Counted from the stretch's first letter, positions 36,858-47,388 are shown. The stretch: DNA of 64,000 nucleotides from Kitasatospora sp. NBC_00240 (GCF_026342405.1 NZ_JAPEMU010000001.1:8556001-8620000); one strand, 5' to 3'. Notes: a model not told the origin generated them from the sequence alone. A program made the numbers and translations.

Positions 36858-37657
36858 GGTGTGATCTCCGCATCGAGTTCGGGCGAGCAGAACGTGCCGC
36901 CCAGGTAGACGTTGTCGAGTCCGTCGGCGGGTTCACCGTCGAGGCCGGCGGCGTACTGCTCGGCGTCGTCCCGCGGCCGGTAGCCGAGCTCGTGGGCCTC
37001 GGCGAGGGAGAACCAGCGCCTGGTGTTGGCGGACACTCCCCATGCGACGCGGAATCCCGGCGCGGGTGCGGTGAGTGCGGCCTCCAGCAGACGCGCGCCG
37101 TCGTCGGGCGAGAGCCAGGTGGCCAGCTGGCGCGGGAGGGAGGGCTTCTCCCGGCAGGCGCCGATGCGCAGGCAGATCACGTCCAGCCCGTACCGGTCGT
37201 GGTAGAGGCTGCCGAGGGCCTCCCCGGCGGCCTTGCTCACCCCGTAGAAGGTGTCGGGCCTGGGGAAGAGGTAGTCGGGCACCTCGGAGGCCTGGCGGGG
37301 ATGGAAGCCGACGGCGTGGCTGCTGCTTGCCAGGATCACCCGGGGTACGCCGGATCGTCGGGCTGCTTCGAGGACAACGTAGGTGCCGTGGATGTTGGTC
37401 TCCAGGATCTGTTCCCACGGTCCTTCGGTGCTGAGCCCGCCGAGGTGGATCAGGGCGTCCGCGCCTTCGCACGCTCTCTCCATGGCGGGGAGGTCGGCCA
37501 CCGATGCCTGGACGGTGTCCACGTCCTCGTCGGGGTCGGGGGGCGCGAGCGGCGCGATGTCGACCAGTCGCAGGGACCGGCCGGGGCGGGCGAGCCGGGG
37601 TCGCATGAGACGGCCCATGCCTCCCGCGGCCCCGGTGAGCACGATGCGTTCCGGCAT
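36854..37657 (-). CDS. udh: uronate dehydrogenase (NAD-dependent, SDR/epimerase family)
   Basis: 267 residues. NAD-binding motif GAAGGMG (9-15); HLGGLSTEGPWEQILETNI and SSSHAVGFHP are characteristic of uronate dehydrogenases; active-site Tyr138-x3-Lys142 (YGVSK). The enzyme oxidises D-galacturonate or D-glucuronate to the aldaric acid lactone, the first step of the oxidative route. Its substrate could come from the GH28 enzyme at 27.7 kb. The ATG at 37657 gives the glycine motif at the right distance; a longer reading extends through the promoter and is rejected. It is divergent from kdgD-gudD, with a 16-bp palindrome in between. Confidence 0.88.
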   Translation of the reverse strand: MPERIVLTGAAGGMGRLMRPRLARPGRSLRLVDIAPLAPPDPDEDVDTVQASVADLPAMERACEGADALIHLGGLSTEGPWEQILETNIHGTYVVLEAARRSGVPRVILASSSHAVGFHPRQASEVPDYLFPRPDTFYGVSKAAGEALGSLYHDRYGLDVICLRIGACREKPSLPRQLATWLSPDDGARLLEAALTAPAPGFRVAWGVSANTRRWFSLAEAHELGYRPRDDAEQYAAGLDGEPADGLDNVYLGGTFCSPELDAEITP

Positions 37658-37739
37658 ACCGCGTTGCCTTCCTGTGGGGCTTGACCTGACTTCGAAGCGA
37701 GTTTTACATTGATGGCAGCTGTTTTCAACCGTGAATATT

Positions 37740-37755
37740 GTCCATATATATGGAC
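37740..37755. promoter_or_regulatory. perfect 16-bp palindrome between udh and kdgD
   Basis: GTCCATATATATGGAC is a perfect palindrome in an AT-rich patch, 83 bp before udh and 21 bp before kdgD. Its position allows control of both divergent operons. The AT-rich core resembles FadR-subfamily operators and the TCATATATGA at 31760, so the GntR protein encoded at 31792 is the first candidate. Confidence 0.7.
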
Positions 37756-37775
37756 GCCGAGGAGTGGCATCCACG

Positions 37776-38699
37776 ATGCTCGAAGGTCTGCAGTTCTTTC
37801 CGGTGACGCCGTTCACACCGGCCGGCACCATCAACCCGGAGGTGTTCGCCGAGCACGTGCGGACCGGCCTCGACGACGGAGCCGGTGGCGTCTTCGTGGC
37901 CTGCGGAACGGGTGAGTTCCACGCACTCTCCCTCGACGAGTACGTCCAACTGGTGCACATCGCGGTCGAGGTGACGAACGGACGGGTCCCGGTCTTCGCC
38001 GGCACCGGTGGGCCCCTGCCGATGGCGCAGCAGTTCGCACGGGCCGCACTGGTCGCGGGCGCCGACGGCCTGCTCCTGCTGCCGCCCTACCTGGTCCAGG
38101 CGCCCCCGGCCGGCCTCGTCGCCTACACCGAGGCCGTCGCGTCGGCCACCGAGCTGCCTCTGATCGTCTACCACCGTGGAGCCGCGCGCTTCGACGTCGA
38201 GTCCGCCGTCGCGGTGGCCCGGCTGCCTCAGGTCGTCGGACTGAAGGACGGCTTCGGCGACCTCGAACTGCTCTCCCGCATCGTCCTGGGAATCCGCTCC
38301 GCGCTCGAAGGAACCGGCAAGCCCTTCCTCTTCTTCAACGGGCTCCCCACCGCCGAGGCGACCGTGCCCGCCTACCGGGGCATCGGTGTCGAGCTGTACT
38401 CCTCCGCCGTGTTCTGCTTCGCCCCCGAGATCTCCATGGCCTTCCACCAGGCCGTCACCAAGGGCGACCGGGCGTTCGCCGAGCGCCTGCAGCAGGAGTT
38501 CTTCCATCCCCTCGTCGCGCTGCGCGATCGCGTCCCCGGGTACGCCGTCTCCCTCGTCAAGGCAGGCGTCCGCCGGCGCGGCCTCGACGTGGGAGGAGTC
38601 CGGGCACCCCTCGTCGACCCGTCCCCGGAGCACCTGGAGGCCCTCCAGCGCCTCACCGACAACGGGCTCGCCATCTGCGCCGGGAAGGCCGCCCGATGA
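37776..38699 (+). CDS. kdgD: 5-dehydro-4-deoxyglucarate dehydratase (KdgD)
   Basis: 307 residues, DHDPS/NAL family. The KdgD pattern is clear: FFPVTPFT, GVFVACGTGEFHALSLDEY, LLLPPYLVQAP, Schiff-base Lys157 (VVGLKDGFGDLELL), FFNGLPTAEA, YSSAVFCF and RDRVPGYAVSLVKAGVR. It converts 5-keto-4-deoxyglucarate to 2-oxoglutarate semialdehyde with loss of CO2 and water. It is the first gene of a four-gene chain in which every junction overlaps by 4 bases. ATG 37776 is preferred; an in-frame GTG at 37764 is the alternative, because the AGGAG at about 37760 is rather far from the ATG. Confidence 0.92.
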   Translation: MLEGLQFFPVTPFTPAGTINPEVFAEHVRTGLDDGAGGVFVACGTGEFHALSLDEYVQLVHIAVEVTNGRVPVFAGTGGPLPMAQQFARAALVAGADGLLLLPPYLVQAPPAGLVAYTEAVASATELPLIVYHRGAARFDVESAVAVARLPQVVGLKDGFGDLELLSRIVLGIRSALEGTGKPFLFFNGLPTAEATVPAYRGIGVELYSSAVFCFAPEISMAFHQAVTKGDRAFAERLQQEFFHPLVALRDRVPGYAVSLVKAGVRRRGLDVGGVRAPLVDPSPEHLEALQRLTDNGLAICAGKAAR

Positions 38700-39964
38700 G
38701 CGACGCGATCCTGATCACCGACGTCACGATCACCCCCGTCGCCTTCCGCGATCCCGCGCTGCTCAACGCCGTCGGCGTGCACGAGCCGTACGCCCTGCGC
38801 GCCGTCGTCGAGATCTCCACCGACCAGGGCATCACCGGCCTCGGGGAGACGTACGCCGACGAGGGCCACCTACGCCGACTGCGACAGGCCGCGGAGGCCC
38901 TCACCGGGATGGACGTCTACGCCCTGGGCGCCATGAACCGGCGCCTCGTCGACCTCCTGAACGGGGAGACCGGCGCCGACGGGCACGGACTCACCGGCAT
39001 GATCACCTCCAGCGGCACGGTCGACCGGGTCTTCTCACCCTTCGAGGTCGCCTGCCTGGACATCCAGGGCAAGGCCGCCGGCCGCCCGGTCTCCGACCTG
39101 CTCGGCGGCGCCGTGCGTGACCGCGTCCCGTTCAGCGCCTACCTCTTCCACAAGTGGCGCGGACATCCCGGAGCCGAGGACGACCTCTGGGACGAGGCGC
39201 TGACCCCCGACGGCATCGTCGCCCAGGCCCGCCGCATGGTCGACACCTACGGCTTCACGGCGATCAAGCTCAAGGGCGGCGTCTTCCCCCCGGACCAGGA
39301 GATCGAGGCGATCAGGGCCCTGCGCGAGGCCTTCCCGGCCCTCCCGCTGCGCCTGGACCCGAACGCCGCCTGGAGCGCCGAGACCGCGATCAGGGTCGGG
39401 CGCGAACTCGACGGGGTGCTGGAGTACCTGGAGGACCCCACACCCGGCCTCGGGGACATGGCCCGGGTGGCCCGCGAAGTGCCCATGCCCCTGGCGACCA
39501 ACATGTGCGTCGTCGGCTTCGAACACCTGGCCCCCGCCGTCGAGCAGGGCTCCGTCCGCATCGTCCTCTCCGACCACCACTACTGGGGCGGGCTGCACCG
39601 CTCGAAGCTGCTGGCCGGCATCTGCGACACCTTCGGCATGGGACTCTCCATGCACTCCAACTCCCATCTGGGCATCAGCCTCGCCGCCATGGTCCACCTG
39701 GCGGCCGTGACACCGAATCTCACCTACGCCTGCGACACCCACTGGCCGTGGAAGACCGAGGACGTCATCGAGCCCGGCGCGCTCGCCTTCGAGAACGGCG
39801 CGGTGCGGCCCCCGCAAGGACCGGGCCTGGGCGTCGAACTCGACCGGGACGCCCTCGCGCGCCTGCACGAGCAGTACCTCCGCTGCGGAATCCGCAACCG
39901 TGACGACACCGGGTACATGCAGCGCGTGGTCCCCGGCTGGACCAAGAGGATTCCCCGCTGGTGA
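38696..39964 (+). CDS. gudD: glucarate/galactarate dehydratase, enolase superfamily (GudD-like)
   Basis: 422 residues. Enolase-superfamily barrel with catalytic Lys191/Lys193 (AIKLKGG), metal ligands Asp221 (LRLDPNAAW) and Glu246 (EYLEDP), followed by DHHYWGGL, and the GudD-type base His320 (MHSNSHLG). The N-terminal capping domain is present. It dehydrates D-glucarate (or galactarate) to 5-keto-4-deoxyglucarate, linking uronate dehydrogenase to KdgD. The ATG overlaps the kdgD stop (ATGA). Galactarate as well as glucarate must be considered because the likely input is galacturonate. Confidence 0.9.
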   Translation: MSDAILITDVTITPVAFRDPALLNAVGVHEPYALRAVVEISTDQGITGLGETYADEGHLRRLRQAAEALTGMDVYALGAMNRRLVDLLNGETGADGHGLTGMITSSGTVDRVFSPFEVACLDIQGKAAGRPVSDLLGGAVRDRVPFSAYLFHKWRGHPGAEDDLWDEALTPDGIVAQARRMVDTYGFTAIKLKGGVFPPDQEIEAIRALREAFPALPLRLDPNAAWSAETAIRVGRELDGVLEYLEDPTPGLGDMARVAREVPMPLATNMCVVGFEHLAPAVEQGSVRIVLSDHHYWGGLHRSKLLAGICDTFGMGLSMHSNSHLGISLAAMVHLAAVTPNLTYACDTHWPWKTEDVIEPGALAFENGAVRPPQGPGLGVELDRDALARLHEQYLRCGIRNRDDTGYMQRVVPGWTKRIPRW

Positions 39965-41190
39965 CCGCTCACGCCGGACCCTCCCGCCCGACCGCCCCCT
40001 CGACCCGGGCGGTGGGCTACGCCTACCCCTGGGACTTCCACGGCGACCCGGCCGCGGCCCACCGGGCCCGCGCCCTGGGGCTCGACGCCGTCGCCGTCGC
40101 CGCCGCCTACCACTCCGTGCGCTCGGCGAGCCCCCTCCACCCGGCCCGGCGCCTCACCGAAGTACCCCACGCCGCCTCGTACGTGCCCGTACGGGAGGAC
40201 GTCTGGCGCGGACGCCGGCTGCGCCCCGCCCCGGCGGGGTGGCTCCCCTCGGCCGACCCCTTCGGTGACGCCTGCCGCGCCCTGCACGGGGTCGGCCTCG
40301 ACGTCTACGCCTGGACGGTTCTCACCCACAACAGCCACCTCGGCCGGTCGCACCCCGATCTGACCGTCCGCAACGCCTACGGAGAGCACTACTCCTACGC
40401 CCTGTGCCCCTCGTGGGACGAGGTCACCGACTACTGCGTCACCCTGGTGGGCGAAGTCGTGGAGAACGGCCGTCCCGACGGCCTGGTCCTGGAGGCCTGC
40501 GGCCCGCTCGGGGCCGTCCACGGCAGCCACCACGACAAGGCCGGTCTCGCCGGGTGGAGCACCACGGACCAGCAACTGCTGTCGCTGTGCTTCTGCGACG
40601 CGTGCGGGCGCCGGTACACCGGCGCCGGTCTCGATCCCGCGCACGTCGCCGCCCGGGTGCGGAGCGCCGTCGGGCGCCCCGGACCGGCCGACAGCGTGGA
40701 GGACGTGCTGGGCCTCGAGGTGGCCCACGCGCTCCGAGCGGTCCGGGGAACGACGGTCGGCCGGCTGGGTACCGCGGCCGCCGAGCGGGCGCGCGCCGCC
40801 GACCCCGGCGTTCGCCTCGTGCTGCACGCGGCTCCCGACCCGTGGGCGACCGGAGCCTTCGCCGCCGTGGGCTCCGTCCCCCTGCCACCGGTGGACGTCC
40901 TCGTGGCGTCCTGCTGGGATCCGGGGCCGGCGGGGGAGACGGCCCTGCGCGGCCTGCGTGCGCTGGCCGGCCCGGGTACCGCCGTCGGCGGGTACCTCCA
41001 GGCCGACAGCACCTGGGGAGCGGACGGCGTGGCGGACCGCGTGGCCCGGTACCGTGCGGCGGGTATGGAGGAGCTTCACCTCTACCACCTCGGTCTGGTC
41101 GGTGACGAAGGGCTCCGGCTGATGGCCGCCATCCTTGCCGCCGCGGGCCTTCCCGCGGATCGCGGCGCGGGGCCCCGGCCGGAGGTCTGA
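39961..41190 (+). CDS. uncharacterised protein of the aldarate operon, possible TIM-barrel glycoside-hydrolase-like fold
   Basis: 409 residues, no signal peptide. I do not recognise a named family. It begins with a sugar-lyase-like pattern (VGYAYPWDFHGDPAAAHRA, LGLDAVAVAAAYHS), then YAWTVLTHNSHLGRSHPD, NAYGEHYSYALCPSWDEV, GLVLEACGPLG and LCFCDACGRRY. The layout (barrel strands with His and Asp at their ends, LCPS block, V(L)E block, C-F-C-x2-C) recalls the hypothetical glycosyl hydrolase (GHL) proteins. The cysteine cluster might bind a metal. The GTG start overlaps the gudD stop (GTGA), so it is co-translated with the aldarate genes and probably acts on a uronate-containing oligosaccharide or a related intermediate. 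Function unknown. Confidence 0.75.
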   Translation: MTAHAGPSRPTAPSTRAVGYAYPWDFHGDPAAAHRARALGLDAVAVAAAYHSVRSASPLHPARRLTEVPHAASYVPVREDVWRGRRLRPAPAGWLPSADPFGDACRALHGVGLDVYAWTVLTHNSHLGRSHPDLTVRNAYGEHYSYALCPSWDEVTDYCVTLVGEVVENGRPDGLVLEACGPLGAVHGSHHDKAGLAGWSTTDQQLLSLCFCDACGRRYTGAGLDPAHVAARVRSAVGRPGPADSVEDVLGLEVAHALRAVRGTTVGRLGTAAAERARAADPGVRLVLHAAPDPWATGAFAAVGSVPLPPVDVLVASCWDPGPAGETALRGLRALAGPGTAVGGYLQADSTWGADGVADRVARYRAAGMEELHLYHLGLVGDEGLRLMAAILAAAGLPADRGAGPRPEV

Positions 41191-41231
41191 TCCCTGCCGC
41201 AGGCCGCCGTCGGGCGGGCGGCATCGTGACG

Positions 41232-42746
41232 CTACGCGGACGCGGTCACGGGCCGGCCCTGGGCCGGGCGTTCGGCTACGGCGTCCCCGGAGATCGCGGC
41301 GACCAGGTCGTCGGCGGAGCGCTGGGGCTCCGGCGAGAGGAGCCCGACCAGGACGAAGACCACCAGCGAGGTCAGCAGCGGAGTGGCGATGACGGACGTC
41401 TGGTCGGTGCTGCCGTGCACGTACTTGACGAAGACGTAGGCGGCGAGACCGAGGGACCAGGAGGCGAGTGCGGCCCGGGGACCGCAGCGGCGGAAGGCGG
41501 GGAGCATGCCGAGCAGCATCGGGATGGAGATCGGTCCCATGACCGCCGCCACCAGGCCGACGATGATCCCCAGCACGCCGCCGAAGTGGCCGGCCTCGAT
41601 CGCGACGAGCATGCTCAGGGTGATGAAGACCACCGTGGCGGCACGGGCGGTGAACAGGCCCGCCCGGACGTCCATCGTCCTGGCACGCCGTGAGAGGGCG
41701 GGCAGGATGTCGCGGGTGACGACGGCGGAGACGGCGTTCGCGTCGGACGAGGCCATGGCCATGGTGTGCGAGAACATGCCGGCCAGGCTGAGGCCGACGA
41801 GTCCGGTGGGCAGGAGCGACTCGGACATGAGGGCGTAGACCTGCTGGGGGTTGGCCACGTGGGGCATCACCAGCGGGGCCACGACGGAGGGGAAGAGCAG
41901 GACGGCCGGCCAGACGAGGTAGAGGACCGCCGAGAGCGCGGCGGAGCGGCGGGCGGCTCGCGGCGACTCGGTGGCCATGTAGCGCTGGGCGAGGTTCCAC
42001 ATGCCGCCGTTGTACTCGAAGAACTTCACGATGATGTAGGTGCCGAGGAAGGCGGTGGTGTACGGGCCCACCAGCGGGTGGGTGTGCGTGGCGGGCAGTC
42101 TGCCCCACAGGGTGCCGAGTGCGGACAGGCCGCCGAGGCGGCCGACGACCGCGACCACCATCGCGAGGGCGGCGACGCCCTGGATGACGAACTGGCCGAA
42201 GTCGGTGAGTGCGTCGGCCCACAGGCCGCCGACCGTGCAGTACAGCAGGGTGACCAGACCGGTGGTCAGGATTCCCACGTTCATCGGGAGGCCCGTGAAG
42301 ACGTTCAGGAGGATGGCCACGGACGCCCACTTCGCCGCGACGTCGAAGATCTTGAGCAGGGCGCCGCTCCAGGCCAGCGCCTGTTGGGTCGCGACGTTGT
42401 AGCGCTTGGCCAGGAACTCCAGGGGTGAGGCGACGGCGTAGCGCAGGCGGAGGCGGTTCCAGCGCGGGGCGAAGAGAAAGGCGCCGACCCCGGTGGCCAG
42501 GGCCAGCGGAAGGAAGGCCCAGATGTAGATCGTGATGCCGTAGTTGTATCCGACGGCGGCGTACGCGACGAACACGGCCGCGCTGTAGCCGGACATGTGG
42601 TGGGAGATCCCGGAGAGCCACCAGGGCATGCGCCCGCCGCCGGTGAAGTAGTCGCTGACGCTGCTGACGCGCCGGTGCGACCAGAGCCCGATGAGCAGCA
42701 TCACAAGGAAATAGCCGCCGAGGGTGGTCCAGTCGAGCCAAAGCAT
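41232..42746 (-). CDS. sodium:solute symporter (SSS family)
   Basis: 504 residues with about 13 membrane segments. SSS-family features include the early LWSHRRVSSVSDYFTGGGRMPWW stretch (part of it, DYFTGGG, is the best marker), FVAYAAVGYNYG, and a sodium-site-like region around SDANAVSAVVTRDI. It would import an organic solute with sodium. It lies between the convergent kdgD operon and a divergent PucR-type regulator gene, so a uronate, aldarate or other sugar acid is the likely cargo. The start at 42746 has GAGGAG upstream. The short gap to the convergent gene (41191-41231) has no obvious strong terminator. Confidence 0.88.
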   Translation of the reverse strand: MLWLDWTTLGGYFLVMLLIGLWSHRRVSSVSDYFTGGGRMPWWLSGISHHMSGYSAAVFVAYAAVGYNYGITIYIWAFLPLALATGVGAFLFAPRWNRLRLRYAVASPLEFLAKRYNVATQQALAWSGALLKIFDVAAKWASVAILLNVFTGLPMNVGILTTGLVTLLYCTVGGLWADALTDFGQFVIQGVAALAMVVAVVGRLGGLSALGTLWGRLPATHTHPLVGPYTTAFLGTYIIVKFFEYNGGMWNLAQRYMATESPRAARRSAALSAVLYLVWPAVLLFPSVVAPLVMPHVANPQQVYALMSESLLPTGLVGLSLAGMFSHTMAMASSDANAVSAVVTRDILPALSRRARTMDVRAGLFTARAATVVFITLSMLVAIEAGHFGGVLGIIVGLVAAVMGPISIPMLLGMLPAFRRCGPRAALASWSLGLAAYVFVKYVHGSTDQTSVIATPLLTSLVVFVLVGLLSPEPQRSADDLVAAISGDAVAERPAQGRPVTASA

Positions 42747-43291
42747 GGTGAACTCCTCGTCACAAGGCAGGGAAGTGGGGCACGGGGTCCACCCGTGCCG
42801 GGAGGCGGGCCCGGTCCGGTGCACGGCATCGCCCGTCGAGGGGGCGACTGCGCCCCGCTGGCAACCGGCGACCGGGGCGTGCTACTTCGGTGCGGTCGGG
42901 TGTGCTGCCGACGGCGGATCGACGGGGGCCCGGTACGGGTCGCGGGGCCGGCCGGAGAGTCGGCGGAGCTCGGTGGCGGATGCCCCGGCCGGCGACCGCG
43001 AGCCGGCCCGGTCGAACGGCCGCGGTGGGGGTGACACGGACGACGGTGGAGTCGAGGATTCGGACCCGCGGGTCGTCGGGTCCGAGCAGTGCCCGGGAGT
43101 GGGTGAGCGGGCGTGCAACGAGGAGTCCCTCCTACCGGTGAGAGCACTCGAATTGGATACTGGAACAAGGTGCGAAGGGCTCTGCCACAGTGTGGCGTCG
43201 CTCTGGCACCATGAATACGGCTCCTCTTATAAAATCGCAGCGCCAAGCTTGTTCCAGCAAACAAACCTGAAGGTAGAGCGAGGCTGAGCAC
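42747..43291. promoter_or_regulatory. 545-bp divergent promoter region with inverted-repeat arms
   Basis: Between the symporter and PucR-type genes. CTGGAACAAG (43160-43169) recurs as its exact complement CTTGTTCCAG (43248-43257), centres 88 bp apart. A separate perfect 6-1-6 palindrome, GCCACAGTGTGGC, is at 43184-43196. An unusually AT-rich patch (CTTATAAAATC) is at about 43225-43236, close to the regulator start. These look like operator elements, possibly for looping, for the PucR-type protein. No gene was recognised here. Confidence 0.5.
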
Positions 43292-44530
43292 ATGGAGTAC
43301 GCGATCCCGCCTGCCTGGCCCGTCCGGCGACGGATGCCCGACCTCGCCGCACTCGACGGCCCGACCCGCGCCACGGTGCTGGCGGCGGTGGAGCGACTGC
43401 GCGCGTTGAGCGGGGTCTTCGCCGCTCGCGTCCTGGCCCTCGTCCGGTCGGACGTGCCCGGCTACGCGGCCCTGTCCGACGACGAGATCCAGGCGTCGGC
43501 CCACCGCTTCATGGACATCCTCGTCGGTGAGCTCTCCGCCCTCCGGGTTCCCGACGGCGCGCTGCGCGACGTGCTCCGCGCGTACGCCCTCGAACGCGTC
43601 GCCCGCGGAGTGCCGCTCGACGCCCTCGCGGTCGGATACCAGCTGGGCTCACGCGAGATGCTCACCCTGATCGACGAGGTCTCGGCAGAGGTGGGCCTGC
43701 CCTCCGGACTCCTGCTCGCGGTGCACGACAGCACCTGGGAGTTCGCCAACGAGGCGTCCTCGGTCTTCGCCAGGCTCCAGCACGACCTGGCCCTGGAGCG
43801 GGCGCACTTCGACGCCGAGCGCCGCTCCGCCTTCGCCGCCGGCGTGCTCGGCGGGGCATTCACCGCCGAGCGGATCCACCGGGACGCCCCGCTCTTCGGG
43901 CTCGACCTCCAACTCCCGTACGTCGCCCTGGCCGCGCGGGCGGCATCCGTCACCGACGCCGAGGCGGTCCGTCGCGTCATCGCCGCCGCCGTCCGTGTCC
44001 CGGCCGACCGTCTCCCGCTGGCCCAGATCGGATCCTGCCTGGGCGTCATCGTTCCCAAGGCTCCCGAGGACATCGTCCACCACCTGGTCGCGGCCGGCCC
44101 GCTCCTGCCGCTCGACCTGCTTCACCGGGGCTTCGACGAGGCGGTAGTGGCACTTGACACCGCCGAACGGTTCACGATGACCGGACTGGTGCGGCTGCCG
44201 GACCTCGGGCCGCGTCCGTTGGTCCTCTCCGCCGCCCGAACCGCTGCGCGACTCTCCGCGCGTCACCTGACGGCCCTCGACGAGGGCGGACGCTCGAGCC
44301 GCGAGATCGAGGACACCGTACGGGTCTACCTGGACTGCGACCAGGACGTCCGGGAGACGTCACAACGCCTCGCCGTGCACCCGAACACCGTGCGCTACCG
44401 GGTGAAACGCTTCCAGCTGCTCACCGGGCTGGACCTGCGGCATACCGAGGAACTGGTGACCGCGTGGTGGTTGCTGAACCGGCGGCGGCCGAACGGCGGT
44501 CCGGCCCGGACGCCTGGCCGGCCCACCTGA
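43292..44530 (+). CDS. PucR/CdaR-type transcriptional regulator
   Basis: 412 residues. An N-terminal helical region is followed by a GGDEF-like middle domain and a C-terminal PucR helix-turn-helix (about 345-405: VYLDCDQDVRETSQRLAVHPNTVRYRVKRF). CdaR, a member of this superfamily, senses sugar diacids in enterobacteria, which would suit the adjacent glucarate/galactarate genes. Divergent from the symporter gene, it most likely controls that gene and perhaps the kdgD operon. The ATG at 43292 is preceded by AGAGCGAGG. Effector and targets are inference. Confidence 0.85.
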   Translation: MEYAIPPAWPVRRRMPDLAALDGPTRATVLAAVERLRALSGVFAARVLALVRSDVPGYAALSDDEIQASAHRFMDILVGELSALRVPDGALRDVLRAYALERVARGVPLDALAVGYQLGSREMLTLIDEVSAEVGLPSGLLLAVHDSTWEFANEASSVFARLQHDLALERAHFDAERRSAFAAGVLGGAFTAERIHRDAPLFGLDLQLPYVALAARAASVTDAEAVRRVIAAAVRVPADRLPLAQIGSCLGVIVPKAPEDIVHHLVAAGPLLPLDLLHRGFDEAVVALDTAERFTMTGLVRLPDLGPRPLVLSAARTAARLSARHLTALDEGGRSSREIEDTVRVYLDCDQDVRETSQRLAVHPNTVRYRVKRFQLLTGLDLRHTEELVTAWWLLNRRRPNGGPARTPGRPT

Positions 44531-44632
44531 CCCGGAACTCCCCGGCCCGGCGAAGGCTGCCTGGACGTGGCAGCCCGCCACCGGGCGGGGCCGGGGGCGG
44601 GCTGTCACGGCCGGGCGTGAGGTGGTCCGGGG

Positions 44633-45666
44633 TCAGGCGGGGAGGCCGATGCGGCGTTCGCCGTTGCGGCGCTGCTGGATGACGACGGCGACGACGAGGA
44701 GGGCGCCCTGGGCGACGTTCTGCCAGAAGGCGTTGATGCCCTGGACGGTGAGGCCGTTCTCGAGGCAGCCGAGGAGGGCGACGGCGAGGAGGGTGCCGCC
44801 GATGCCGCCCTTGCCGCCCTTGAGGGCTGCGCCGCCCAGCGCCGCTGCGGTGATGGCCTTGAGTTCGAGGCCTTCGCTGCCGGAGGTGGGCTGGCCGGAG
44901 CCGGTGCGGGCGGTGAGGAGGATGCCGGCTACGGCGGCGACGACGCCGATGAGGGCGTAGACGGCGACGAGGTACTTGTTGATGTTGATGCCGGCGAGGC
45001 GGGCTGCGGTGTCGTTGCCGCCGATGGCGTAGACGTTGCGGCCGATGTCGGTGTACTTGAGGAGCAGGTGGACGGCGAGGGCGACCACGATGAGGATCCA
45101 CACCATGACCGGGAGGCCGGCGATCTTGCCGCGGCCGAGGAAGACGAAGACGTCGTTGTTGAGGACGTAGCCCTGGGCCCGGCCGTCGGAGATGAGCTGG
45201 GCGAGGCCCTTGTAGGCGGCGAGGCCGGCGAGGGTGGCGATGGTGGGGTTGACGCGGCCGTAGACGATGATCACGCCGTTGAGGATGCCGACGAGCAGGC
45301 CCACCCCGACGGCGGCGGCGATGCCGGCGAGGGCGTTGGAGCCGGCGGAGGTGAAGGCCATGGCGGAGACGACGGAGGCGACGCCGGCCTGGGAGCCCAC
45401 GGAGATGTCGAGGCCGCCGCAGATGATGACGGCGGTCTGGACGACGGCGAGCAGGCCGGTGATGGTGGCGGCCTCGGCGATGACCTGCATGTTGGAGACG
45501 CTGAGGTAGTTGTCGTTCAGCACGCCGAACAGGCCCAGGACCAGCACCAGGGCACCGATCAGGCTGAGGTTCTGACCGCCCAGGGATGTCAGGATGCGCG
45601 GCCTGGTGACGGTCTTGGCCCGGCGCTGTCCGCCGGCCTCGGCGCCGGACGGGGTGGTGGTCGTGG

Positions 45667-45670
<4 letters not shown>
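44633..45670 (-). CDS. araH: L-arabinose-type ABC transporter permease (AraH)
   Basis: 345 residues with 8-10 membrane segments of the RbsC/AraH (CUT2) permease family: GGLDISVGSQAGVASVV, GRVNPTIATLAGLAAYKG, GRNVYAIGGNDTAARLAGI and the glycine-rich AAALGGAALKGGKGGIGGTLL. Together with AraG and the AraF-type binding protein it forms a complete CUT2 importer. The start overlaps the araG stop by 4 bases (GTGA). It ends about 100 bp from the convergent PucR-type gene. Confidence 0.9.
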
Positions 45671-47241
<1,571 letters not shown>

Positions 47242-47308
47242 GGTGATTACCTTCGAGTGGTGCGGGAGGGCCTGGGACTCGTCGCGGGGCCGGTGACCTG
47301 GGCACTGT

Positions 47309-47350
47309 GGCGCCGCCCCGGACCCGCCTGAGCGGGTCCGGGGCGGCGCC
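47309..47350 (-). terminator. 19-bp stem hairpin between araF and araG (attenuator)
   Basis: A perfect 19-bp inverted repeat with a 4-nt CTGA loop, the tightest hairpin in the window, sits 39 bases after the araF stop and 68 bases before araG. It could stop most transcripts after araF or protect araF mRNA, giving more binding protein than ATPase and permease. Confidence 0.85.
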
Positions 47351-47388
47351 GGTCGGCCGGCCCACCAGGGGCACTTGCCTGACCGGGG

